Of a stretch of 64,000 bases of DNA, positions 40,694-48,142 are shown piece after piece. Where the stretch lies: assembly GCF_001905005.1 (NCBI RefSeq), contig NZ_LWKZ01000027.1, forward strand, positions 496,001 to 560,000, in the 5' to 3' direction. Position numbers and translations under genes: made by a program. The notes under the pieces are model-generated. The model made no database searches. It was not told the DNA's origin and worked only from the letters and a program-made list of their open reading frames with translations. How positions within the stretch are numbered: position 1 is the stretch's first letter; each line of letters starts with the position of its first letter. Source of the stretch: Streptomyces sp. CB02923 (GTDB taxonomy: Bacteria > Actinomycetota > Actinomycetes > Streptomycetales > Streptomycetaceae).

Positions 40694-41590
40694 ATGACGG
40701 AGGAACACCTGCCGGATGCGGCAGCGGTGGCCGGGCTGGCCCAGGAGGCCGTACCCGGCGTGTGCGCCGCGGACGTCCGGCCCATCGCCGAAGGCGGCGA
40801 CCACGCGTCCTGGTGGGTGGGCCCGGGGCATGTGGCGCGGTGCGCGCTCGATGCCGGCGGTTCGGAGCGCCTGCGCCGGGAGGTCGCGCTGCGCGAGCTG
40901 GTCGCGGAGCGGACCGGTGTGCCGGTGCCGGCCAGTGTGGCGGGCGGGGACTGGGTACGGGGGCGCGCGTTCACCCTGGACGTCCGGCTGGACGGGGTGT
41001 CCGCCGAGCTGCGCCCGGTCCCGGACGCGGGCGAGGCCGATCTCGCGCGGTTGCTCGTCTCGCTCGCGCAGGTGCCCGTGGCGGACGCCGAAGCGCTGGG
41101 CGTGCCGCCGGAGGCGCCGCGCAACCTGCCGGGACTGCTGCGCCGGGCCTCGGCGGCGGCGGAATCCGTCGCGGCGCGCGGTGAGTTCGACGCCACGTGG
41201 CTGCCGCGGCTGCGCGTACCGGGGGCGGAAGCCGCGACGGCACCCGCCACTCTGGTGCACAACGACCTCAAGGGCGAGCACCTGCTCGTCGCCGAGGACG
41301 GCCGGATCAGCGGCGTGCTGGACTGGACGGACGCGGTGACCGGCGACGCCGCGGAGGATGTCGCGGGGCTCGCGATCTCGGTCGGCGCGGTGGCGGCGGT
41401 ACGCATCGCGACGGCCGCGGGGTTCGGCCACGGCGGGTGTGCCCGCGCGCTGCAACTGGCCCGCTGCGACACGCTGACGCTCCTCTCCGACCGGCTCCGC
41501 GGCCTCGACGACAGTCCGCTGCCGCTGCTGCGCGCGCAGTTGCGGCGGGCGTGGGAGCCGACGTCCCTGGACGGGCCGGAAGCGCCCTAA
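40694..41590 (+). CDS. Aminoglycoside-phosphotransferase-fold kinase
   Basis: A 298-residue protein of the choline/aminoglycoside phosphotransferase (APH) superfamily. The catalytic loop reads LVHNDLKGEHLL (HxDxxxxH instead of HGDxxxxN) and the metal-binding motif is GVLDWTDAVTGD. The N-lobe lysine region is weak. The start is uncertain among ATG 40682, 40685 and 40694; the last gives MTEEHLPDAAAVAG. Substrates in this superfamily are small hydroxyl compounds including antibiotics; none can be named. Its stop overlaps the convergent cytochrome stop by 4 bp, and it lies 37 bp after the kinase gene. Confidence 0.88.
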   Translation: MTEEHLPDAAAVAGLAQEAVPGVCAADVRPIAEGGDHASWWVGPGHVARCALDAGGSERLRREVALRELVAERTGVPVPASVAGGDWVRGRAFTLDVRLDGVSAELRPVPDAGEADLARLLVSLAQVPVADAEALGVPPEAPRNLPGLLRRASAAAESVAARGEFDATWLPRLRVPGAEAATAPATLVHNDLKGEHLLVAEDGRISGVLDWTDAVTGDAAEDVAGLAISVGAVAAVRIATAAGFGHGGCARALQLARCDTLTLLSDRLRGLDDSPLPLLRAQLRRAWEPTSLDGPEAP

Positions 41591-42228
41591 CCCGCCGGTC
41601 CGCGCTGGTGCCCGGCTTGTTCCTCCGGCTCCCAGAGCGGATGTTCGCGCTGTGCCCACGCCGGGTCGACGGTTCCGGTCCGCATCCCCCGGCGCGCTTC
41701 GGGGTCGCCGTACGCCATCCACACATGGCCCGCGATGACGACGGCGAGCGTCAGGGCCAGCCAGTCGTGGACGAAGGTCGCGCCGGTGCGCCAGGCGAGC
41801 GGGGCGAGGTGGGTGAACCACATCAGCAGGCCCGTTCCGGTCATGACCAGGACCGCGCCCGCCAGCCAGGCTGCGTAGATCTTCTGGCCCGCGTTGAACT
41901 TGCCCGCGGGCCGGCCGGGTCTGCGGCGCAGCGCGGCGCGCAGCCAGCGGAGGTCGTGCGGCCCGTAGCGGTTGAGGCGGGTCAGGTCGGTGCGCAGCGC
42001 GCGCGAGGCCAGGCCGAGCAGCAGCGGTACGGGCAGCAGCAGCCCGGACCATTCGTGGACGGTCACCATGAGCGCCCGGCGGCCGACGAGCTGGGCGAGG
42101 AAGGGGAGGTAGAGGCAGCCTGCGGTCAGGACGCAGACGGCCATGAGGGTGGCGGTGGCGCGGTGCACCCAGCGTTCGGCGGGGGTGAAGCGGCGTACGC
42201 GCGGCGCGCGCTCAGACGGTCGGCGCAT
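41587..42228 (-). CDS. Cytochrome b561/YedZ-like membrane protein
   Basis: A 213-residue integral membrane cytochrome b with four or five helices and histidines placed for two b-hemes: ERWVHRATATLM, VTVHEWSGLLLPV, TFVHDWLALTLAVVIAGHVWMA. The AGKFNAGQKIYAAWLAGA loop is typical of the formate-dehydrogenase-gamma/YedZ-like group. It overlaps the molybdoenzyme gene by 17 bp and should pass electrons between the quinone pool and that enzyme. The C-terminal tail is cytoplasmic and Pro/Glu-rich. Confidence 0.93.
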   Translation of the reverse strand: MRRPSERAPRVRRFTPAERWVHRATATLMAVCVLTAGCLYLPFLAQLVGRRALMVTVHEWSGLLLPVPLLLGLASRALRTDLTRLNRYGPHDLRWLRAALRRRPGRPAGKFNAGQKIYAAWLAGAVLVMTGTGLLMWFTHLAPLAWRTGATFVHDWLALTLAVVIAGHVWMAYGDPEARRGMRTGTVDPAWAQREHPLWEPEEQAGHQRGPAG

Positions 42229-42985
42229 CGTCGCGTCCGTTCGACCGGCCGACCCACGCGTCCACGTCGTAGCCGCGCTCCTCCCAGTAGCCCGGCTGCA
42301 CCCGCTCGGTGACGGTGATGCCGGAGAGCCACTTCGCCGACTTGTAGAAGTACATGGGTGCCGCGTACAGCCGCACCGGGCCGCCGTGCTCGTGCGCGAG
42401 CGGCTTGTCCTGGAGGGTGAGGGCGATCAGCACGTCGTCGCGGCGGGCCTGTTCGAGGGTGAGGCTCTCGCTGTACGCGCCGTCGAAGCAGGTGAAGCGG
42501 ACGGCTTTCGCGCCGGGGCGTACTCCCGCCGCGTCCAGGAGGCGGTTCAGGCGTACGCCGCTGAAGGGCGTTTCCGGGACCCGCCAGCCGGTCACGCACT
42601 GCACGTCGCGCACCAGGCGCGTCTGCGGCAGCGCGCGCAGGTCGGACAGGCGGTAGGTGGCGGGGCGTTCGACGAGGCCGTCCACCGTGAGGCGGTATCC
42701 GCGGGCGTCCTTGCGCGGTACGGACGCGGTCACCGAGTAGTAGCGGAAGCCGCCGCCCGCCGGGAGCAGGCCGGACAGGCCGGTGGGGTCCTGCCGTGCG
42801 GCGGCGCCGAGGGTGCTGTCGTAGGCGCGTTGGAGGTACGGGGCGGTGGCGATGCCGGCCGCGCCGGCGGCGAGCACGCCGAGCACCAGGCGGCGGCCGA
42901 CGGGGCTGCCGCGCCCGTCGGCCCCCGGCCCCGTGGCGGGCGCGTTGTCGTTCGGGGTCACACCTCGATTCGAGCACCGCGCCAC
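42212..42985 (-). CDS. Molybdopterin-dependent oxidoreductase, sulfite-oxidase/YedY type
   Basis: A 257-residue sulfite-oxidase-fold molybdoenzyme without a heme domain. A twin-arginine signal (GRRLVLGVLAAGAAGIA) sends it across the membrane after cofactor insertion. The Mo ligand is the cysteine of VQCVTGW. Other family parts are YRLTVDGLVERPATYRLSDLRALP, GVRLNRLLDAAG, AYSESLTLEQA, PVRLYAAPMYFYKSAKWLSGI and VQPGYWEERGYD. Start GTG 42985 has GGAGG 12 nt upstream; GTG 42961 is the alternative. With the overlapping cytochrome b it forms an MsrPQ/YedYZ-like system; repair of oxidised methionines or reduction of S/N-oxides is possible. Confidence 0.92.
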   Translation of the reverse strand: MARCSNRGVTPNDNAPATGPGADGRGSPVGRRLVLGVLAAGAAGIATAPYLQRAYDSTLGAAARQDPTGLSGLLPAGGGFRYYSVTASVPRKDARGYRLTVDGLVERPATYRLSDLRALPQTRLVRDVQCVTGWRVPETPFSGVRLNRLLDAAGVRPGAKAVRFTCFDGAYSESLTLEQARRDDVLIALTLQDKPLAHEHGGPVRLYAAPMYFYKSAKWLSGITVTERVQPGYWEERGYDVDAWVGRSNGRDDAPTV

Positions 42986-43059
42986 CGGCGGGACCAGCCT
43001 CCGCGGCCGGACGTCAGACTTCCGTCATCAGCGCGCCCGCCGCCCCCGCTTTTCTTCCG

Positions 43060-45015
43060 CTACTCCCTTTCCGCGTGGCAGTGACCTCCCCCGCCGCTCT
43101 CCCGCGGCAGGTCCAGCGTCGGGTTCCGGTCGAAGAACCCGGTCGGCCGCAGCGTGAAGCCGCAGCGGTCGACCGGCATGACCGGCCAGTCCTCCAGGCG
43201 CGGCAGGTGCGTCGGCCCGAAGCAGTGCCAGAGTGTGAGGGCGGTGTTCTCCAGGGACTCGCCGGGGCGCGACCACTCGGTGACGCCCGCGCCGCCGGGG
43301 TGCTGGTTGGGGTAGTCGCCGTCCGGGTAGTGGCGGCCGGCCGCGCTGCGGGTGATCCACAGCTGTTTGGTGGCGTACGCGACGCGTGCGGCGACCGGGG
43401 AGCCGGGCTGGGCGAGCAGGGCCGGGCCGGACGGCTGCGGGGTCAGGGTGTACGCGACGGGCTGCCCGGTCCGGTTGCGGGCGCCGGGGTTGGTGATCCG
43501 CCAGCGGCGCCCGGCGGCCGGGTCGGCCGGCCGTCCGGCCTCCCCGGAGTCGGTGACGGGAGTGGCGCGAATGGTGAAGGCGTTGCCGTTGGGGTTGTCG
43601 GGTCCCATGGGAAGCCGGACGATGTCGACCTCCTCCACGGTGTTCGCGTGGCCGTCCACCGCCGCGTCCAGCCGGGCGCAGAACAGGTGCTGGTGGTACG
43701 GCGCCTGGAGGCCGGGGGCGATCTCGGTGGCGTACGGGGAGACGGTGCCCGGCACAGAGGCCGACGTCTGCACCAGGCCGGTGGACTTGACCTCGAACTC
43801 GATGCCGCCGTCCTGGTACAGGTACCAGTAGAAGCCGTAGTCGTAGTTGCCGAGCGTGGCGATGCAGGAGACGACGAGGCGGCGGGAGCGGCGGCTCTCG
43901 GCGCTGAAGCCGTCGAACATGTTGGTGTGCTTCCACAGGAGGCCGTGGTCCTCCTCGTGGATGCACACGGCGTTGGGCAGCGTCTGCGGGGTGCCGTGGT
44001 CGTCGGGGACGACGGCGTCCACGTACCGGATCTCGCCGAGGCAGTCGCAGCCCAGCCGGAGCGCGTTGGCGTTGCGGCCGAGGGTGTACTCGCCGGCGTC
44101 GAGGTAGCAGATCCAGTTGCGGTCCGCGCCGGGGTCGGCGTACGGGACGGCCATCTCGGCGAGCGAGGCGCGGTGCAGTACGGGACGTACCCGGTCGCCG
44201 TCGCGGAAGGACAGCTCGTGCAGGACCAGCCCCTCGCGGGCGTTGAAGTCCAGCCGCAGGGACCAGTTCTGCCAGGACAGGCGGTGTCCGTCCAGGGCGA
44301 AGGAAGGGCCGTCGGGCTGGGTGATCTCCAGTGCCTTCAGACCGGTGCGGGCCGGGCCGTTGAACCCGGCCTCGTAGCGCCCGCATTCGGCGGGCACGGG
44401 CACCGCTCCGGTGTCGACGAGCCGCAGGACCCGCCGCTCGGTCAGGTCCACGTCGGCGACCAGACCGCCCACGGGGTGCGCGAACAGGTTGTCGGACGCC
44501 TCGCAGCGCAGGAACGTCAGCGAGCGCACCATCCGGCGCCCGGCCTCCTCGGCCCGGCCGAAGTTGCCCGCGGCCAACGGCGCGCAGACGGCGAGGGCGG
44601 TATCGGTGATGCCGCGCTCGGCCATGGCCTTGCGCCAGCCCGGGTCGGCCTTGACGATCTCGTCGCAGCGTTCGTACTCCTCGAAGAGCAGGGGCGGCTG
44701 GCCGTCCGCCGCCGGGTCCAGCGACCGGTGGGCGAGCAGGAGGCGGGCGGTGACGTCGACGACCGCCTCGGCGGCGGCGCCGGTCGCGGTGTCCAGGAGG
44801 GTCACACGCAGGCGGCGGGCGACCGGGTCGCCGGGGCGGTGGGCGGCGACGGTGTGCCGGTCCGGTTCGTCCGGCAGGACGAGCGGGAAGCGGGTGGTGC
44901 CGCCCACCAGACCCTCGCCGTCCAGGACCTCGCGGGCCGCGGTCATCTCGTCGGCGGTGAGCGGGTCGAGGGGGTGCGGGGCGGGCGGCTGCGGTTCTGT
45001 CGTGGTGTGCGCCAT
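43060..45015 (-). CDS. Primary-amine oxidase (copper, TPQ)
   Basis: A 651-residue copper amine oxidase that oxidises primary amines to aldehydes with release of NH3 and H2O2. The tyrosine that becomes topaquinone is Y391 in GN-Y-DYGF. Copper histidines are in APYHQHLFCARLD and probably THLPRLEDW. The N-terminal N2/N3 domains are present (FEEYERCDEIVKADPGWRKAM). The start MAHTTTEPQPP lies 3 bp after the permease stop, so the two are co-transcribed. No signal peptide: intracellular amine use as nitrogen source. Substrate (tyramine, phenethylamine, histamine class) unknown. Confidence 0.96.
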   Translation of the reverse strand: MAHTTTEPQPPAPHPLDPLTADEMTAAREVLDGEGLVGGTTRFPLVLPDEPDRHTVAAHRPGDPVARRLRVTLLDTATGAAAEAVVDVTARLLLAHRSLDPAADGQPPLLFEEYERCDEIVKADPGWRKAMAERGITDTALAVCAPLAAGNFGRAEEAGRRMVRSLTFLRCEASDNLFAHPVGGLVADVDLTERRVLRLVDTGAVPVPAECGRYEAGFNGPARTGLKALEITQPDGPSFALDGHRLSWQNWSLRLDFNAREGLVLHELSFRDGDRVRPVLHRASLAEMAVPYADPGADRNWICYLDAGEYTLGRNANALRLGCDCLGEIRYVDAVVPDDHGTPQTLPNAVCIHEEDHGLLWKHTNMFDGFSAESRRSRRLVVSCIATLGNYDYGFYWYLYQDGGIEFEVKSTGLVQTSASVPGTVSPYATEIAPGLQAPYHQHLFCARLDAAVDGHANTVEEVDIVRLPMGPDNPNGNAFTIRATPVTDSGEAGRPADPAAGRRWRITNPGARNRTGQPVAYTLTPQPSGPALLAQPGSPVAARVAYATKQLWITRSAAGRHYPDGDYPNQHPGGAGVTEWSRPGESLENTALTLWHCFGPTHLPRLEDWPVMPVDRCGFTLRPTGFFDRNPTLDLPRESGGGGHCHAERE

Positions 45016-45018
45016 CGG

Positions 45019-46608
45019 TCAGCTCTCCCGGGCCTGGGTCGACGGGGACGGCACGCTCGCCGCCTTCTCCAGTTGGAACGCTTCGTTGCCCAGACCGATA
45101 CGGGCGTGGACCTGCGGGCGCCGGGCGCGCAGCACGCGCCCGTACACGAGTCCGATCACGGCCGCCAGGCCGATGACGCCGGGCAGCACCCAGCTCAGCG
45201 CCGAGCCTTCCTCGGCGCTGACCAGCACACCGAAGTCCTTGACCGCGTAGACCAGCACGGTCGACAGCGCGAGCGCGGCCAGCCCGGCGGCCAGCAGCCG
45301 CCCGGCCTGCGCCCGGCCCGCTCCGCGCCGTACGAAGAACGCGATGACCGCGACGGACGCGGTGGCCATCAGGACGATCACGCCGAGCGCGCCCACGTTG
45401 CCGCACCAGGTGAACAGTTTCAGTACGGGGGTGGTGGGGTCGCCGTCCGGCGTCCGGTCGGTGAGCGCGAAGGCGGCCACGACGACGAGCGAGATGACGG
45501 ACTGGAGCAGCGAGCCGAGCGCGGGCGCGCCGCTGGTTCTGGCGGTACGGCCGAGCGCGGCGGGCAGCAGGCCCTCGCGGCCCATCGCGAAGGCGTAGCG
45601 GGCCACCACGTTGTGGAAGCTGAGCATCGAGGCGAAGATGCCGGTCACGAAGAAGATGTGCAGGATGTCGGTGAAGGTGCCGCCGAGCCGGGGTCCGGTG
45701 AGGGCGAAGATCAGGCCGGGGCCTTCCTTCCCGGCGGTGGCCACGACGTGGTCCGGGCCGGTGGCGACGCCGACCAGCCAGGAGCTGAGCGCGAAGAAGA
45801 CCGCGACGAAGCCGACGGCGAGGAACATCACCCGGGCCACCACCGTCTGCGGCCGGCTGGTCTCCTCGGCGTAGACGGGGGCCTGTTCGAAGCCGACGAA
45901 CGCGGCGACGGCGAAGCACAGCGCGGTGCCCAGGCCCGCGCCGCCGAGGGTGGCCGGGTCGAAGGCGTGCAGCGACAGGCCCTGCGGGCCCGGCCGGGCG
46001 GCGAAGGCGAGGTCGAAGACGGCGATCAGGACGACCTCGATGGCGAGCAGCACCCCCAGGACCTTGGCGTTCAGGTCGATCTTCAGTGCGCCGAGCAGGC
46101 CGATGAGGGCGACGCCCAGCAGGGCGGGCACCCACCAGGCCACGGTGATGCCGAGGTGCTTGCCGAGCAGGCCGGACACCTCGAAGCCGAAGATGCCGTA
46201 GATGCCGAACTGCAGGGCGCTGTAGGCGGCGAGGGCGACGAAGGACGCTCCGGCGCCCGCGGTGCCGCCGAGGCCGCGCGCGATGTACGCGTAGAAGGCG
46301 CCGGCGTTGTGCACGTGCCGGCTCATCTCGGCGTAGCCGACGCTGAACAGCGCCATCACCACGCCCAGGATGACGAACAGCAGCGGCTGCCCGACGATGC
46401 CCATGACCTGGTACGTGGTGACCATGACGCCGGCCACGACCATCAGGGGCGCGCTGGCAGCCAGCACGGACAGCAGCAGGCCCGGCGTGCCGATGCGGCC
46501 GGCGCGCAGGGCCCGCTCCTGGCCCTTGAAGGTACTGATCTCCCCGGATTCGCCCGGTCTTCCCGTGCGTCCCGTGGTGCCCTTGTTTCCCGTACTGCTC
46601 GTCAGCAT
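45019..46608 (-). CDS. APC-superfamily amino acid/amine permease
   Basis: A 529-residue APC-type permease with 12 or so predicted membrane helices. It includes the helix 1 unwinding motif (LLLSVLAASAPLMVVAG) and helix 6 (GTALCFAVAAFVGFEQAPVYAEETSRP) typical of the family. The N- and C-termini are hydrophilic and cytoplasmic. It is immediately upstream of the copper amine oxidase, so the likely cargo is an amine taken up for oxidation. Its promoter region contains four tandem 16-bp units (46701-46764) and a small palindrome CTTTCC-CT-GGAAAG at 46623-46636. Confidence 0.94.
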   Translation of the reverse strand: MLTSSTGNKGTTGRTGRPGESGEISTFKGQERALRAGRIGTPGLLLSVLAASAPLMVVAGVMVTTYQVMGIVGQPLLFVILGVVMALFSVGYAEMSRHVHNAGAFYAYIARGLGGTAGAGASFVALAAYSALQFGIYGIFGFEVSGLLGKHLGITVAWWVPALLGVALIGLLGALKIDLNAKVLGVLLAIEVVLIAVFDLAFAARPGPQGLSLHAFDPATLGGAGLGTALCFAVAAFVGFEQAPVYAEETSRPQTVVARVMFLAVGFVAVFFALSSWLVGVATGPDHVVATAGKEGPGLIFALTGPRLGGTFTDILHIFFVTGIFASMLSFHNVVARYAFAMGREGLLPAALGRTARTSGAPALGSLLQSVISLVVVAAFALTDRTPDGDPTTPVLKLFTWCGNVGALGVIVLMATASVAVIAFFVRRGAGRAQAGRLLAAGLAALALSTVLVYAVKDFGVLVSAEEGSALSWVLPGVIGLAAVIGLVYGRVLRARRPQVHARIGLGNEAFQLEKAASVPSPSTQARES

Positions 46609-46700
46609 GGCGCGGAGGTGTCCTTTCCCTGGAAAGCGGAGGCGGAGGTGCGCGTCGTGCGTGGTGCATGGTGCGGGTGGTGCGTACGTGGTGCCAGGGT

Positions 46701-46764
46701 GTGCTGTGTACGTGATGTGCTGCGTACGTGGTGTGCTGCGTACGTGGTGTGCTGTGTACGTGAT
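46701..46764. repeat. Four tandem 16-bp units in the permease/amine oxidase promoter region
   Basis: The units at 46701, 46717, 46733 and 46749 are A, B, B, A, where A is GTGCTGTGTACGTGAT and B is GTGCTGCGTACGTGGT. They are perfectly contiguous, and a related partial copy precedes them near 46677. Each unit holds GTACGT. The array lies 93 bp upstream of the permease ATG and just before the stop of the TPR-like gene. Confidence 0.92.
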
Positions 46765-46793
46765 GCGGGCGCCGGGTGGGGCGGGCGCCGGGG

Positions 46794-47765
46794 TCAGGCG
46801 GTGCTGAAGGCCGTGTCGCGGGCCGCTCTGAAGGCCTTGCGGGCGTCCCGGTCGGGGTAGGACCACGGCGCGGCGGTGACGTGCGGGCCGATGCGATGGA
46901 AGAGCGCGGCGGCCTCGGCCATCCTCCCCTCGTGGTACTTGGCGTGGGCGAGGAAGTTGAGGTCCACCTTGCGGCGCGGGTGCTCCTCGCCCTCCCACTC
47001 CAGCCACCAGTCGAAGGCCGCCTTCATGACCTGGCGGGCGCGGCGGGTGGCCCAGTGGCCGGAGGCGGCCGGGTCCGCGGGTTCGAGACCGGCGGCGGCC
47101 AGGGCGCGGTAGCGCTCGGCGTGCGCGACGACGGGCAGGATCGCCAGCGGCGAGTCGGCCGGGGCCTGTTCGGCGGCCCAGTACGCGAAGTCGTAGACCT
47201 GGTGCAGCGGGTCGTCGGCGCCGCCCTGCTGCTGCTCGGCCAGGCAGGCGGCCATCAGGTGGTGGGCGTGGTGGTGGTCCGGGTGCCGGGCCCGCACCTG
47301 GTCGAAGGCGTGCTCGCGTTCGTCGGGGGTGCCGGCGCGGCGGGCGAGGATCAGCAGGCCCAGCCACGGGGTCGGGTCGCGGGGCGCCATGGCGGCGGCG
47401 AGACGGCAGGCCTCGCGCGCGGCGTCCTCGCTGCTCCTGCCGCGCAGCGCCTGGAAGACCTGGGCGCAGGCCAGCAGGGTGGCGGCGTCGGCGCTGTCCG
47501 GTTCGGCGAGGCGCCAGTCACCGGCCCAGGCGGCGCTGGCCTGGCCTTCGGCGAGCACCACCAGGCGGTGGCCCCGCAGGTCCCAGTCGGTTCCGGTGTC
47601 GGCCAGCAGGGTCCGCACCCGGACCCACCGGCCGTGCGTCAGGGCGTCGACGGTGGCGGCGAGCTGGACGTCGTCCAGGGCCGGGTCGAGGACCGGCACG
47701 TCCTTGCGGCGGGAGCGGCCCAGCGGTGGCGGTGGGGGCGGCGGAGGGGTCACGGGCAGGAACAC
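46794..47765 (-). CDS. TPR-like conserved hypothetical protein
   Basis: A 323-residue protein not assigned to an enzyme family. After a proline run (VTPPPPPPPPLG) it is all helical with tetratricopeptide-like pairs: GRWVRVRTLLADTG, SEDAAREACRLAAAMAPRDPTPWLGLLILARRAG, DEREHAFDQVRARHPDHHHAHHLMAACLAEQQ, and a conserved AAFDWWLEWEGEEHPRRKVDLNFLAHAKYHEGRMAEAAALFHRIGPH. Streptomyces has many such stand-alone scaffold proteins. GTG start at 47765 with no good ribosome site, so the exact start is unsure. It shares the strand with the permease but the repeat array separates them. Confidence 0.78.
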   Translation of the reverse strand: MFLPVTPPPPPPPPLGRSRRKDVPVLDPALDDVQLAATVDALTHGRWVRVRTLLADTGTDWDLRGHRLVVLAEGQASAAWAGDWRLAEPDSADAATLLACAQVFQALRGRSSEDAAREACRLAAAMAPRDPTPWLGLLILARRAGTPDEREHAFDQVRARHPDHHHAHHLMAACLAEQQQGGADDPLHQVYDFAYWAAEQAPADSPLAILPVVAHAERYRALAAAGLEPADPAASGHWATRRARQVMKAAFDWWLEWEGEEHPRRKVDLNFLAHAKYHEGRMAEAAALFHRIGPHVTAAPWSYPDRDARKAFRAARDTAFSTA

Positions 47766-48136
47766 TCCATGACGCGCTTCACCTCCGGACGCGCCGCATC
47801 CCGGGCGCGTATGTGCAGAATCGGTGTACTGATCGACACCAACAGGTCACGCACAGCAAAGCGGCAGGCACAGGTTCGCGTCAAGACTGTCCGGAGAATG
47901 ACCGAAAACCCAACTCCCTTGCCCGTCAACACACTTGTCAATAAACGCCGGGCGCGCTGCGGCGTGCCGGCGCGGGTCCGGCCGCGGCGGCACGCGGCGC
48001 CGCTGTAGGCCGGAGGTGTTGTCGTGCACCTCCAGCCCGGCTCCCACCCTGACGGTGCTCAGCCTTTCCGGTGCCCCGCTTTCCGGTGCCCCGCTTTCCG
48101 GTACTCGGCTTTTCCGGTACTCGGCCTTTCCGGTGC
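47766..48136. other. 371-bp spacer with hairpin and tandem repeats
   Basis: No gene is supported. The left part (47766-48000) has the least GC-biased sequence in the area and would hold the promoter of the TPR-like gene. A perfect GGAGGTG/CACCTCC hairpin with an 8-nt loop is at 48012-48033. The right part is the tandem array described separately. Confidence 0.55.
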
Positions 48137-48142
48137 TCAGCC
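48050..48142. repeat. Five to six tandem 15/16-bp units at the end of the FAD dehydrogenase gene
   Basis: Units starting TTTCCGGT begin at 48065, 48080, 48095, 48111 and 48127, with period 15 for the first two and 16 for the rest. A partial copy at 48050-48064 shares CGGTGCTCAGCC with the last. The array extends 6 bp into the coding end of the dehydrogenase gene, including its stop codon. Confidence 0.9.

Noticed and set aside
42796..46860. A 1354-codon open frame on the plus strand
   Set aside because: It is antisense to the molybdoenzyme, amine oxidase and permease genes, which have clear family motifs. The plus-strand product has none and is dominated by Gly/Arg/Val/His.
48012..48033. Intrinsic terminator after the FAD dehydrogenase gene
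   Set aside because: The hairpin is perfect but only 7 bp with an 8-nt loop, has no T-run and lies about 100 bp beyond the stop, so it was listed only as spacer content.
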